From the NCBI GenBank assembly GCA_030429205.1, contig JAUICZ010000004.1, positions 1-64,000 of the forward strand: 64,000 nt of DNA, given 5' to 3'. Below, in pieces: positions 42,970-50,404 of the stretch (position 1 is the first letter of the stretch; every line of letters starts with the position of its first letter). Under the pieces are notes generated by a model, which searched no databases, had not been told where the DNA came from, and saw only the letters and a list, made by a program, of their open reading frames with translations. The position numbers were made by a program, and so were the translations under genes. This stretch comes from Bacteroidia bacterium. Its GTDB lineage: Bacteria > Bacteroidota > Bacteroidia > Chitinophagales > Chitinophagaceae.

Positions 42970-43834
42970 ATATATCCGATAAAGCTATAAGGACTATTGA
43001 AATTACAGATAATAAAATACCCCAAACTCTTTGCCTGGTTGCCGTTTCTTTAAACACCAGTATTGCCAGAAGAGTACTTACCACAACTATACCTATGTTA
43101 TTTACCGGTATTGCAGCAGAGCTTTGTAACCAATTGCTATCTAACAGCCTGATGAGGTAGTATACGGAAAAATAATTGGGGACACCAAGAATAACACCTG
43201 CAATAATATTTCTGTAATGCAGCTTTTGTTTACCCCTCACAACTAAATAGCCTACTATAATAGTACCCAATATAGCTGCAACACTAAACCCTGTTATTGT
43301 AAAACCGGCCTGACCTAATTGCGTTTTCAGCTTAAAGTGCTGCACATATTTTACATAACTATCCATTAAACCACTGGCAAGAAATATTATCAATGGTACT
43401 ATTACTGACTTTACCTGTTCTGTTTTAGGAGTCTTAGACGCTAATACCACTGCAGGCAGAGCCAATAAAACACCCAACATCTTCAACCAACCAATATCCT
43501 CGTTATACAGAAAAAAAGAAAAAAGCACCGGTATCCCTAAAGATATTTTTGATGCTATAGATGTAACTGCAATTCCATGATGCTTTGTCCCGTATGATAT
43601 CAGGTTGAACAGTGTTATTAAAAACACGCCCATCAACAGTGCATTATTGAACCATAGCTCCATTACAGTTGTACCCGTTGCAAAATTATGACCTGCTGCA
43701 ATACTGCCGGTTACTGCACATACATAGTAGTTTATAGTTATGGCCTGTAGCGCATTCACCTTAAATTTTGGAAAGAGCTTAAAAGCGATAAATATGTACG
43801 CATTCAATAAAATAACAGCAATTAGAAGCAACAT
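42962..43834 (-). CDS. EamA/DMT family transporter
   Basis: A 290-residue membrane protein with ten predicted helices arranged as two five-helix repeats. The EamA hallmarks are modest (GIAVTSIASKISLGIPVLFSFFLYNEDIGWLKMLGVLLALPAVVLAS and VVVSTLLAILVFKETATRQRVWGILLSVISIVLIAL). The substrate is unknown; drug or metabolite export is typical of the family. It lies between ribD (1-bp gap) and yigZ (overlap). Confidence 0.88.
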   Translation of the reverse strand: MLLLIAVILLNAYIFIAFKLFPKFKVNALQAITINYYVCAVTGSIAAGHNFATGTTVMELWFNNALLMGVFLITLFNLISYGTKHHGIAVTSIASKISLGIPVLFSFFLYNEDIGWLKMLGVLLALPAVVLASKTPKTEQVKSVIVPLIIFLASGLMDSYVKYVQHFKLKTQLGQAGFTITGFSVAAILGTIIVGYLVVRGKQKLHYRNIIAGVILGVPNYFSVYYLIRLLDSNWLQSSAAIPVNNIGIVVVSTLLAILVFKETATRQRVWGILLSVISIVLIALSDIYG

Positions 43835-43835
43835 A

Positions 43836-44906
43836 TTACAACTCTCCTCCTTTTACATATTCATATTTCGAATCAGGGTTCACATATACATGCAAAACAT
43901 CACCAACAATCTCCTTCTCTAATACAGGATTTAACTGTTTCAATTGAGGTGCTAATATCCCTTTATTCAAAACCTTATTACCAGTAAACACTCTGGCTTC
44001 GTCCCATAAACCGGCTTCTATAAAACTATCCAACAATACTGCCCCTCCTTCTATAATCATGGACTGTACCTTTGTATTGTAGAGCCTCTCAATGAGCTGA
44101 GGTATTATGTCAGACTCAAAATTTAACTGAATATATTTAACAGTTCCTTCTTGTCCTTCCTTATTACTGTTCAGCACCCAGGTTAGAGCATCGTCGTTAA
44201 ACAATTTTCCATCTTTCGGCAATACCAGGTGCCTGTCTATAACTAGCCTTAATGGATTTTTGCCTTTCCATAATCTGGCAGTCAGACTAGGATCATCATT
44301 CTTAGCCGTATTGTAACCGACCATAATGGCATCTTCTTCTGTACGCCATTTATGTACTAATTGTTGACTACTGACATTCGTTATCTGAAAGCGCTCACCA
44401 TTCTCGGGTGCAATAAAGCCATCCGTTGTCTGTGCCCATTTAAGTATAATGTAGGGTCGTTTCTGTTCGTGATAACAAAAGAACCTCCTGTTCAGCCAAT
44501 TACCTTCCTTTTCTAATACTCCTGTAGCGATATCAATAGCAGCGTTGTTAAGCTTCTCTAAGCCTTTACCATCTACTTCTACAAAAGGGTCTCTATTAGC
44601 TATTACAACCCTTTTCACATGTTCTTTCACTAGCCTATCAGCACAAGGAGGCGTATTACCATGATGCGCACAAGGCTCCAGGCTAACATACATGGTACTT
44701 TTTGAGATCAGCGGCTTATCCTCTTCTTTAACCGAATTAAGGCAATTTACCTCTGCATGAGCTGCTCCATACTGCTTATGCCAGCCTTCTCCTATCACTC
44801 TGCCATTACAAACCAACACGGCTCCTACCAAAGGGTTAGGACTAACACTACCCTTACCTTTTTCTGCCAGCTCAATACAACGCTTTATGTATTGCTCATT
44901 GTTCAC
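43836..44906 (-). CDS. ribD: Riboflavin biosynthesis protein RibD (deaminase/reductase)
   Basis: A 356-residue bifunctional enzyme. The N-terminal deaminase has VSPNPLVGAVLV, GAAHAEVNCL and the zinc-binding PCAHHGNTPPCADRL. The C-terminal reductase (from about residue 145) has RPYIILKWAQTTDGFIAP, EDAIMVGYNTAKNDDPSLTARLW and IIEGGAVLLDSFIEAGLWDEARVF. It performs two consecutive steps after GTP cyclohydrolase II. The start is taken as GTG 44906: a box TATTTTCG at 44911-44918 lies inside the longer TTG frame and NNEQYIKRCIELAEKG is the usual N-terminus. ribH is elsewhere (11188). Confidence 0.93.
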   Translation of the reverse strand: MNNEQYIKRCIELAEKGKGSVSPNPLVGAVLVCNGRVIGEGWHKQYGAAHAEVNCLNSVKEEDKPLISKSTMYVSLEPCAHHGNTPPCADRLVKEHVKRVVIANRDPFVEVDGKGLEKLNNAAIDIATGVLEKEGNWLNRRFFCYHEQKRPYIILKWAQTTDGFIAPENGERFQITNVSSQQLVHKWRTEEDAIMVGYNTAKNDDPSLTARLWKGKNPLRLVIDRHLVLPKDGKLFNDDALTWVLNSNKEGQEGTVKYIQLNFESDIIPQLIERLYNTKVQSMIIEGGAVLLDSFIEAGLWDEARVFTGNKVLNKGILAPQLKQLNPVLEKEIVGDVLHVYVNPDSKYEYVKGGEL

Positions 44907-44910
44907 ATGC

Positions 44911-44953
44911 CGAAAATACAAAAGCCTATCTCAAATTTTCCTGAATATCTTTA
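44911..44953. promoter_or_regulatory. Divergent promoters of ribD and prmC
   Basis: On the minus strand TATTTTCG (44918-44911) precedes the ribD GTG; on the plus strand TATCTTTA (44946-44953) precedes the prmC ATG. Each has one mismatch to TAnnTTTG and both predicted starts fall within a few nt of the start codons. Confidence 0.45.
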
Positions 44954-44954
44954 C

Positions 44955-45809
44955 ATGGTGCTTACTTACTATACCGCATACAGAGAACTCATTAATGCAC
45001 TGACTGCTATTTATGATAATAGAGAGGCTGCTGCCATTGCGAATATTGCGATGGAGAGCATAACAAGCTCAGACAGACTACAACGTATAGTAAAAAGAGA
45101 TGAGGCTTTAACTGAGAGCCAACAAACTTCTTACTATCAATACAAAGACCTATTGTTACTAGGTACACCTATACAGTACTGTACGCACCAAACCATATTT
45201 ATGGGTAATGAGTACTATGTAGATAACAGAGTGCTGATACCCAGACCTGAAACAGAAGAGTTGGTGGACTGGATTCTTTCTGACAATAAAGAGCAAACAG
45301 TAAGCATACTGGATATAGGAACCGGTAGCGGATGTATCCCCATATCCTTAAAAGAGGGTTTAGCAGATGCTAATATCACCTCTTTAGATATAAGCAAGGG
45401 TGCATTAGAGGTAGCCCAAAAGAACGCCACTACCCATCAGGCAGAGATCAACTTCCAAGAGTTTGACTTCTTAAATGAATCGCAATGGGATACGCTGGGC
45501 AGGTACAACATTATTGTCTCCAACCCTCCTTACATCCCTGTAAGTGAGCAAAAGAATATGCACATTAACGTAAAAGACCACGAGCCACAAGAAGCTCTTT
45601 TTGTACCTGAAGATGATGCACTTCTGTTCTATCGAAAAATAGCCCTATTTGGCAAACAGCATATAGAAGACAATGGTACTATATACTGCGAATTACACAT
45701 AGATCATGCCCACCAAACAAAAGAACTGTTTCAGCAAGAAGGTTATGCCAGTGTTGAAATACGAAAAGACATGCATGGCAATTGGCGAATGCTAAAAGCC
45801 ATAAAATAA
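44955..45809 (+). CDS. prmC: Release factor glutamine methyltransferase
   Basis: A 284-residue SAM-dependent enzyme that methylates the GGQ glutamine of release factors. YYVDNRVLIPRPETEELVDW is the conserved entry motif, SILDIGTGSGCIPISL the SAM-binding motif and IIVSNPPYIP the catalytic NPPY. The start at 44955 follows a box at 44946-44953; the frame could extend back to 44757, but that covers ribD DNA. It ends at a shared terminator with the phasin-like gene. Confidence 0.93.
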   Translation: MVLTYYTAYRELINALTAIYDNREAAAIANIAMESITSSDRLQRIVKRDEALTESQQTSYYQYKDLLLLGTPIQYCTHQTIFMGNEYYVDNRVLIPRPETEELVDWILSDNKEQTVSILDIGTGSGCIPISLKEGLADANITSLDISKGALEVAQKNATTHQAEINFQEFDFLNESQWDTLGRYNIIVSNPPYIPVSEQKNMHINVKDHEPQEALFVPEDDALLFYRKIALFGKQHIEDNGTIYCELHIDHAHQTKELFQQEGYASVEIRKDMHGNWRMLKAIK

Positions 45810-45836
45810 TAAAGCCCTGCAAATGCAGGGCTTTAT
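45809..45836. terminator. Bidirectional terminator between prmC and the PhaE-like gene
   Basis: ATAAAGCCCTGC (45809-45820), loop AAAT and GCAGGGCTTTAT (45825-45836) form a 12-bp stem. Confidence 0.85.
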
Positions 45837-45856
45837 ATATATCACTGAGCTATGTT

Positions 45857-47329
45857 TTATGCTTTTTTAGCCTTTGTTGCTTTCTTAGGAGCAGCCTTTT
45901 CTGTATTATCTTTCTTCAATTCACGAAGCTCTTTCTTTAAGTCATAGATAATTTTATATAACTCATCCATTTCGCTGCGTGTAGCTACCGGAATACCTAC
46001 CATATATTGCTCCATTTGCTTTTCAATGTCTTTACGAAGCGTTAATTGCATTGCACTAACTTCTGCCATTGCTTTGCTGTATTCTTCGCTTTCAAACAAC
46101 TCGACAAATGTTTGATCACCTAAGTTTAACCACTCTTGGTAAAGAGCCATCATGCTGCTGATCTCTTCTCCACCTTGTACTTTCTTAGCAATGTTATCTG
46201 CTAGGTTATCCATTACTTTCACTCCCTGAGCGTACATCATATATTGCAATTCAGCATTTTTGATATTGTACTCTGCTATACGATTAGCAATGTTGCTCCA
46301 CTCCATCATTGTTTTAGCCTCTTTGCCAGGCGTCATCATTTTTGTAAAAGGAGCTACAGCATCGTTCATCATGTTGTAGAACTTGTTGTAACCGTTCAAC
46401 ATATTACCAAACACCTCAGTTGGATTAGGCATTGCATTGCCCATCATGCTACGCATTTGCTTATACTGATCCATAGCAGCATTACCCATACCGGAAACAT
46501 TGTTCTTCATCATGTCAGTCATGTTCTGCATATGCTCACGGCTTTGCTCAGGCATAAAACCAAAGTACTTATCCATCATGTCTTTGTACATTTCAGGACT
46601 AGCCCACTGTTTAAACATATCAGCATTGAAGGTTTTGTCTTGGATAGACTTCCAGAAAGGCATCCACATTTCAGAAAAACGAGTAAACGCTTCTGATACA
46701 TTAACCATGTTACGATAAGCATCCTGAGTTGTACCGTCCTCCATATTTTTCTGTAGTTGGCTGAAGCTATTAGTCATCAACTCAGAATATTGATTGTAGA
46801 TATTAGTCCAATTCTCAGACGCGCTCTTCCATGTATCAGCACTGAAAGGGCTGTTAGCTTGCCATTTATTCATCATATCAGTCCACTGTGCAGCTTGAGC
46901 CATATTATTACTCCAGTTGCTCCAGTTGTTCATCCATGTGTTCATATTGTTATTCCATGTAGTCATTGGGTCAGCAGCATTAGATTTAGCTTGCGCTGTA
47001 TTGTTCTTCATGTAGTCCATGTTCATCTCCCACATCTGCTTCGCCCAGTTCATTTGCGTATTAAACCAGTTTTGATAAAACTCGTTCATTTTACCCATGT
47101 TCTCTTGGCCATTGTTGGTTATACCTTCTGCTTTTTCTGTTGCAGAGTCGAACATTTTGTTTTGACTATCCAACCAATTCTTGTACCACTCACTACCTTT
47201 GTCTATAGTCTCTTGCACAAAACTGTTACCATTAGCATACTTCTTTGTATTCTCTGCTACAGTATCAGCCATTTGTTTCTGTGCATCCACCATCGTGTCA
47301 ACAAAATTCTTGTTGTCCTTGTTAGCCAT
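45857..47329 (-). CDS. PhaE-like / phasin-like polyhydroxyalkanoate protein with an N/M/W-rich N-terminal half
   Basis: A 490-residue protein without signal peptide. The C-terminal part (NAELQYMMYAQGVKVMDNLADN, EWLNLGDQTFVELFESEEYSKAM, VATRSEMDELYKIIYDLKKELREL) is the pattern of PhaE, the class III PHA synthase subunit, with a final coiled coil and a Lys/Ala-rich tail (KKATKAKKA). The first 200 residues are unusual: Trp-rich amphipathic segments such as FYQNWFNTQMNWAKQMWEMN and MNTWMNNWSNWSNNM. PhaC is not in the window. A PhaJ-like gene is divergent. It may be a granule-associated subunit or phasin rather than a synthase partner. Confidence 0.78.
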   Translation of the reverse strand: MANKDNKNFVDTMVDAQKQMADTVAENTKKYANGNSFVQETIDKGSEWYKNWLDSQNKMFDSATEKAEGITNNGQENMGKMNEFYQNWFNTQMNWAKQMWEMNMDYMKNNTAQAKSNAADPMTTWNNNMNTWMNNWSNWSNNMAQAAQWTDMMNKWQANSPFSADTWKSASENWTNIYNQYSELMTNSFSQLQKNMEDGTTQDAYRNMVNVSEAFTRFSEMWMPFWKSIQDKTFNADMFKQWASPEMYKDMMDKYFGFMPEQSREHMQNMTDMMKNNVSGMGNAAMDQYKQMRSMMGNAMPNPTEVFGNMLNGYNKFYNMMNDAVAPFTKMMTPGKEAKTMMEWSNIANRIAEYNIKNAELQYMMYAQGVKVMDNLADNIAKKVQGGEEISSMMALYQEWLNLGDQTFVELFESEEYSKAMAEVSAMQLTLRKDIEKQMEQYMVGIPVATRSEMDELYKIIYDLKKELRELKKDNTEKAAPKKATKAKKA

Positions 47330-47681
47330 TTTTATTGGTTTTTTAAAGTAAAAATCTTTATCTCTTTTAAGTTATTGCAAAGGGAAACATTTATTGTAAC
47401 TCGTGTATTTTTTGACTGTTAAGTCTGTGTTACTGCCTTACAGCTTCCTTTTTGCGCCGCAAAGGTATGCATATTAGCTTACAACGCAAATATTAGCACG
47501 ATTTTTATTTACAAGTTTTATAATTAACAATCAATTGATAACCAACAACTTACACCAAAAACTTTTAATCGCAACAGTTGTTATAACAAAAATAGATATA
47601 CAATTGAGTTATTAACAGCTTTAAAAGCATTTATTATCTTGTTATTGTTCAAAATATTCATCATCGATATAAAAAATACTT
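47330..47681. other. Divergent intergenic region between the PhaE-like and PhaJ-like genes
   Basis: This 352-bp AT-rich region holds the PhaE-like promoter at 47460-47490 with an approximately 127-nt leader. No long frame occurs in the leader, and no clear promoter was found for the PhaJ-like gene. Confidence 0.6.
47460..47490 (-). promoter_or_regulatory. Full consensus Bacteroidota promoter for the PhaE-like gene
   Basis: On the minus strand TTTG (47490-47487), a 19-nt spacer and TACCTTTG (47467-47460) give the complete TTTG-N19-TAnnTTTG pattern. The predicted start is near 47456. It is the best promoter match in the window. Confidence 0.85.
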
Positions 47682-48095
47682 ATGCTTAAAGTAGGCGACG
47701 AGTTCAGACACAAGTTTAGTTACACCCAAGACGACGTTGACACGTACGCACGCGTAAGCGGTGACGTTAACCCTTTGCATATAGATGAACAAGCAGGCAA
47801 GGAAAGCATGTTCGGCAGACGTATTATTCACGGGTTCTTAGGTGCCAGCGTTTTTACGAAAATTTTCGGCGCATTATGGTACAACGACGGCCATGTTTAT
47901 TTGAGCCAAACCATGAAATGGCTCAGACCTATGTTTGTAGATACAGAATATGAAGCTGTAATAACTGTAAAAGAAATATTCAAGGAAAAGAACAGGATCT
48001 TATACCAATGTGAAGTGTTTGAAGCGGGCACTGAGAACAAAACCATCGAAGGAGAGGCCTTGCTACTGAACAAGAAACAATACGTTTGGGATTAA
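47682..48095 (+). CDS. MaoC-like (R)-specific enoyl-CoA hydratase, PhaJ-like
   Basis: A 137-residue hotdog protein. YTQDDVDTYARVSGDVNPLHIDEQAGKES contains the hydratase motif (D-x-N-P-x-H) with catalytic Asp/His, followed by FGRRIIHGFLGASVFTKIFG. PhaJ enzymes convert enoyl-CoA from beta-oxidation to (R)-3-hydroxyacyl-CoA for polyhydroxyalkanoate synthesis. Its divergence from the PhaE-like gene supports that role. Other MaoC hydratases are possible. It ends at a shared terminator. Confidence 0.88.
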   Translation: MLKVGDEFRHKFSYTQDDVDTYARVSGDVNPLHIDEQAGKESMFGRRIIHGFLGASVFTKIFGALWYNDGHVYLSQTMKWLRPMFVDTEYEAVITVKEIFKEKNRILYQCEVFEAGTENKTIEGEALLLNKKQYVWD

Positions 48096-48096
48096 T

Positions 48097-48127
48097 AAAA
48101 TAAGCCACGCTTTGCGTGGCTTATTTT
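48097..48127. terminator. Bidirectional terminator between the PhaJ-like gene and the FG-GAP gene
   Basis: AAAATAAGCCACGC (48097-48110), loop TTT and GCGTGGCTTATTTT (48114-48127) form a 14-bp stem. Confidence 0.9.
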
Positions 48128-48145
48128 ATTATTAAAAAGTTGCTT

Positions 48146-50398
48146 CTATTTGATTACTGTAACAGGATGTACTGTTTTAGTACCATTAATAGTTATTACA
48201 CAGTAGTACATGCCGGATGACAAGCCTTTCAAACTTATTTCACCTGAGGTTTCTTTATTATCATATGTTGTTTGTGATATTTCTTGCCCTGTCAGGCTGA
48301 TCAGCTTTGCTGTAACATTTCCAGACTCCACTCTATTACTCCATTTAATGAATAAGGTATTTTTTGCTGGGTTAGGATATACTATAACTTCAGCTCTATT
48401 AGCCAATTTGTTGTCTACAGATACCGGAAAATCTTGTTTATAATAGCTTATTCCTCCTAACTGATTACCAATAACCATTTCGTGTAAGCTAGCTGCGTCA
48501 TTATCTAAATTTGCAAAAGTAACAGCTGCTCTGGCTCCTACATCAATATAAGAGTAGTTAGAGTCTAAAAGCGGTAAGCTGGTAATATTCCCTGTCGTTA
48601 TACTATCATAACGATATATCTGTCCCCAATACGTTCCTAAAACCAGATAGTCTTGCTTGGTATCATCTACAGTACCTATATAAGGCACTGTAAAACCTCC
48701 TGGTGCGGTACTCTTTTCAAGTTTTATTCCACCCAAGTTTTTTGTTATCATATCAAGAGCTAAAGAGCCTTTTACCGTGCTTACATTCTTGTAGTAGTAT
48801 AAGTCTCCAAGCAAGTTGCCCGACACCAAGTCGTTTTTGCCGTCATTATCAATATCATAAATAAACGGGGCCGCAAAGTCTCCAACATCCAAACCAGTTA
48901 AGTAGATGTCTTCTATTAAAGTATGTTTTAAGCTCCATACAGGTTGTGCAGTACTACTGGTAGCGTTGTTCTTAAAAAATGCGAATGTACCATCAGACCT
49001 GCCAATGACCATATCGTCTAATGTATCATTATCCAAATCTCCAAAAGCTAGCGACGTACCCACAAAATTTTGCGAGGATAACCCTAAAAAGTCTTCGGTC
49101 AGCAACTCGAATGAGACCTTACCTCCTGAGGAAGTGTTTCTATAATAAGACACCCTGCTTTTGAAAACACCTGTACCTTCATAGTAACCATCAGAGCCTA
49201 TGAAAAGGTCTTTTTTACCGTCTTTATCATAATCGTAAAATACGGGATAAGATGCTTTACCTACATCTATCATATCTTCTACTAAGAAAGTATCAGACCT
49301 GTATTGGTAATTAGGGTTGCTGCTGCTGCCAATGTTCTCTATAAACTGTATACACCTATAATTCTCTGCGCCCTCATATTGCGGTGTAATAATAATATCC
49401 TTGTCGTTATCCTGATCTATATCCAACCAAAAAGCTGTTGGGAAAATATCCAGCTTTACCTTATGCCCGTTGGGTGTCCATGATGTATCCTGGCTGATTA
49501 TCGTGTCCTTAGAAGCGCCCAGTTCCACCTTACCGTTTATCAATAATTGAATATCATTATACTCGCTATGCCCTGACATAAAATCCATGTCACCATCACC
49601 ATCATAGTCTAATAAGGTTAGGTTACTGGAACCGCCTGTAGTTTTGCTGGTTTTACAGGTACCGGGAAAACCGATACACCCCTGGTTTAACCCATAAGCT
49701 TTAACATGATCAATATGTACCACTCCACTCCAACATTGGTCTTTGAGGCAAACCTTAACAGAGTCCGGTACTAAACCATCCTCTTTCTCACAATTCCGAT
49801 AAAACGCAAGAAACCCGGGAGGATATACAACAAAACTGATTAAATCAATATCCTGATCATTATCTATATCCTCTACTCCCGGTATTGAATATGGTGGTGA
49901 GTAAACATCTATTGTACCATTAGAGTTCGGATCATCGTATCTTAAATCTTTATAAAACTTAAACTTTAATACACCATTATCATAATAACCTCTATACAGT
50001 GCAACACTAGATGTTAATCCGCTTGACATAATATCCGGGACATTATCACGATTATAATCGATTAGCTTAAAGAAGAATTTTATGTTTTTAGGAAAAAACT
50101 GTTCGTAGTAATTATCGTACCTATACTTATTACCGCCTAAGCCAATAAAGGTTTTGATTAGGTTGTGCGGATCTTCGTATATAACAACGTCTTCAATACC
50201 ATCGTTATTTAAATCTCCCATTGCTACTTGCGGAGTGTTTACTCCTCCACACCATGCTGACTTCTTTTCTATTCCATTGTAACCCTTTACTTCAGGGGTA
50301 ATAGACTGCCTGTAAACATCGCCATCTATTTGAGCCGACGAATTATTAGCAACGAATGATAATAAGAAAAATAGTATTGCTATAGGTTTTAGGTTCAT
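48146..50398 (-). CDS. FG-GAP/VCBS repeat protein secreted by T9SS (paralogue 2)
   Basis: A 750-residue secreted protein with a signal peptide (about residues 1-22) and a C-terminal T9SS type A sorting domain (VIVYPNPAKNTLFIKW ... GMYYCVITINGTKTVHPVTVIK). Between them are FG-GAP-like beta-propeller repeats with at least eight D-x-D-x-D-x-x-x-D calcium loops (DLNNDGIEDVV, DYDGDGDMDF, DIDNDGKNDL). Such proteins are exported across the outer membrane and usually bind or attach to surfaces. It follows a paralogue by 6 bp and the two have the same domain order. The binding target is unknown. Confidence 0.92.
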   Translation of the reverse strand: MNLKPIAILFFLLSFVANNSSAQIDGDVYRQSITPEVKGYNGIEKKSAWCGGVNTPQVAMGDLNNDGIEDVVIYEDPHNLIKTFIGLGGNKYRYDNYYEQFFPKNIKFFFKLIDYNRDNVPDIMSSGLTSSVALYRGYYDNGVLKFKFYKDLRYDDPNSNGTIDVYSPPYSIPGVEDIDNDQDIDLISFVVYPPGFLAFYRNCEKEDGLVPDSVKVCLKDQCWSGVVHIDHVKAYGLNQGCIGFPGTCKTSKTTGGSSNLTLLDYDGDGDMDFMSGHSEYNDIQLLINGKVELGASKDTIISQDTSWTPNGHKVKLDIFPTAFWLDIDQDNDKDIIITPQYEGAENYRCIQFIENIGSSSNPNYQYRSDTFLVEDMIDVGKASYPVFYDYDKDGKKDLFIGSDGYYEGTGVFKSRVSYYRNTSSGGKVSFELLTEDFLGLSSQNFVGTSLAFGDLDNDTLDDMVIGRSDGTFAFFKNNATSSTAQPVWSLKHTLIEDIYLTGLDVGDFAAPFIYDIDNDGKNDLVSGNLLGDLYYYKNVSTVKGSLALDMITKNLGGIKLEKSTAPGGFTVPYIGTVDDTKQDYLVLGTYWGQIYRYDSITTGNITSLPLLDSNYSYIDVGARAAVTFANLDNDAASLHEMVIGNQLGGISYYKQDFPVSVDNKLANRAEVIVYPNPAKNTLFIKWSNRVESGNVTAKLISLTGQEISQTTYDNKETSGEISLKGLSSGMYYCVITINGTKTVHPVTVIK

Positions 50399-50404
50399 GA
50401 GCTT

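Noticed and set aside
44757-44954. Extended start of prmC
   Set aside because: It would run through the ribD coding sequence and promoter.
46244-47422. Long plus-strand frames opposite the PhaE-like gene
   Set aside because: They are antisense shadows rich in His and Cys caused by the biased composition of the opposite strand.
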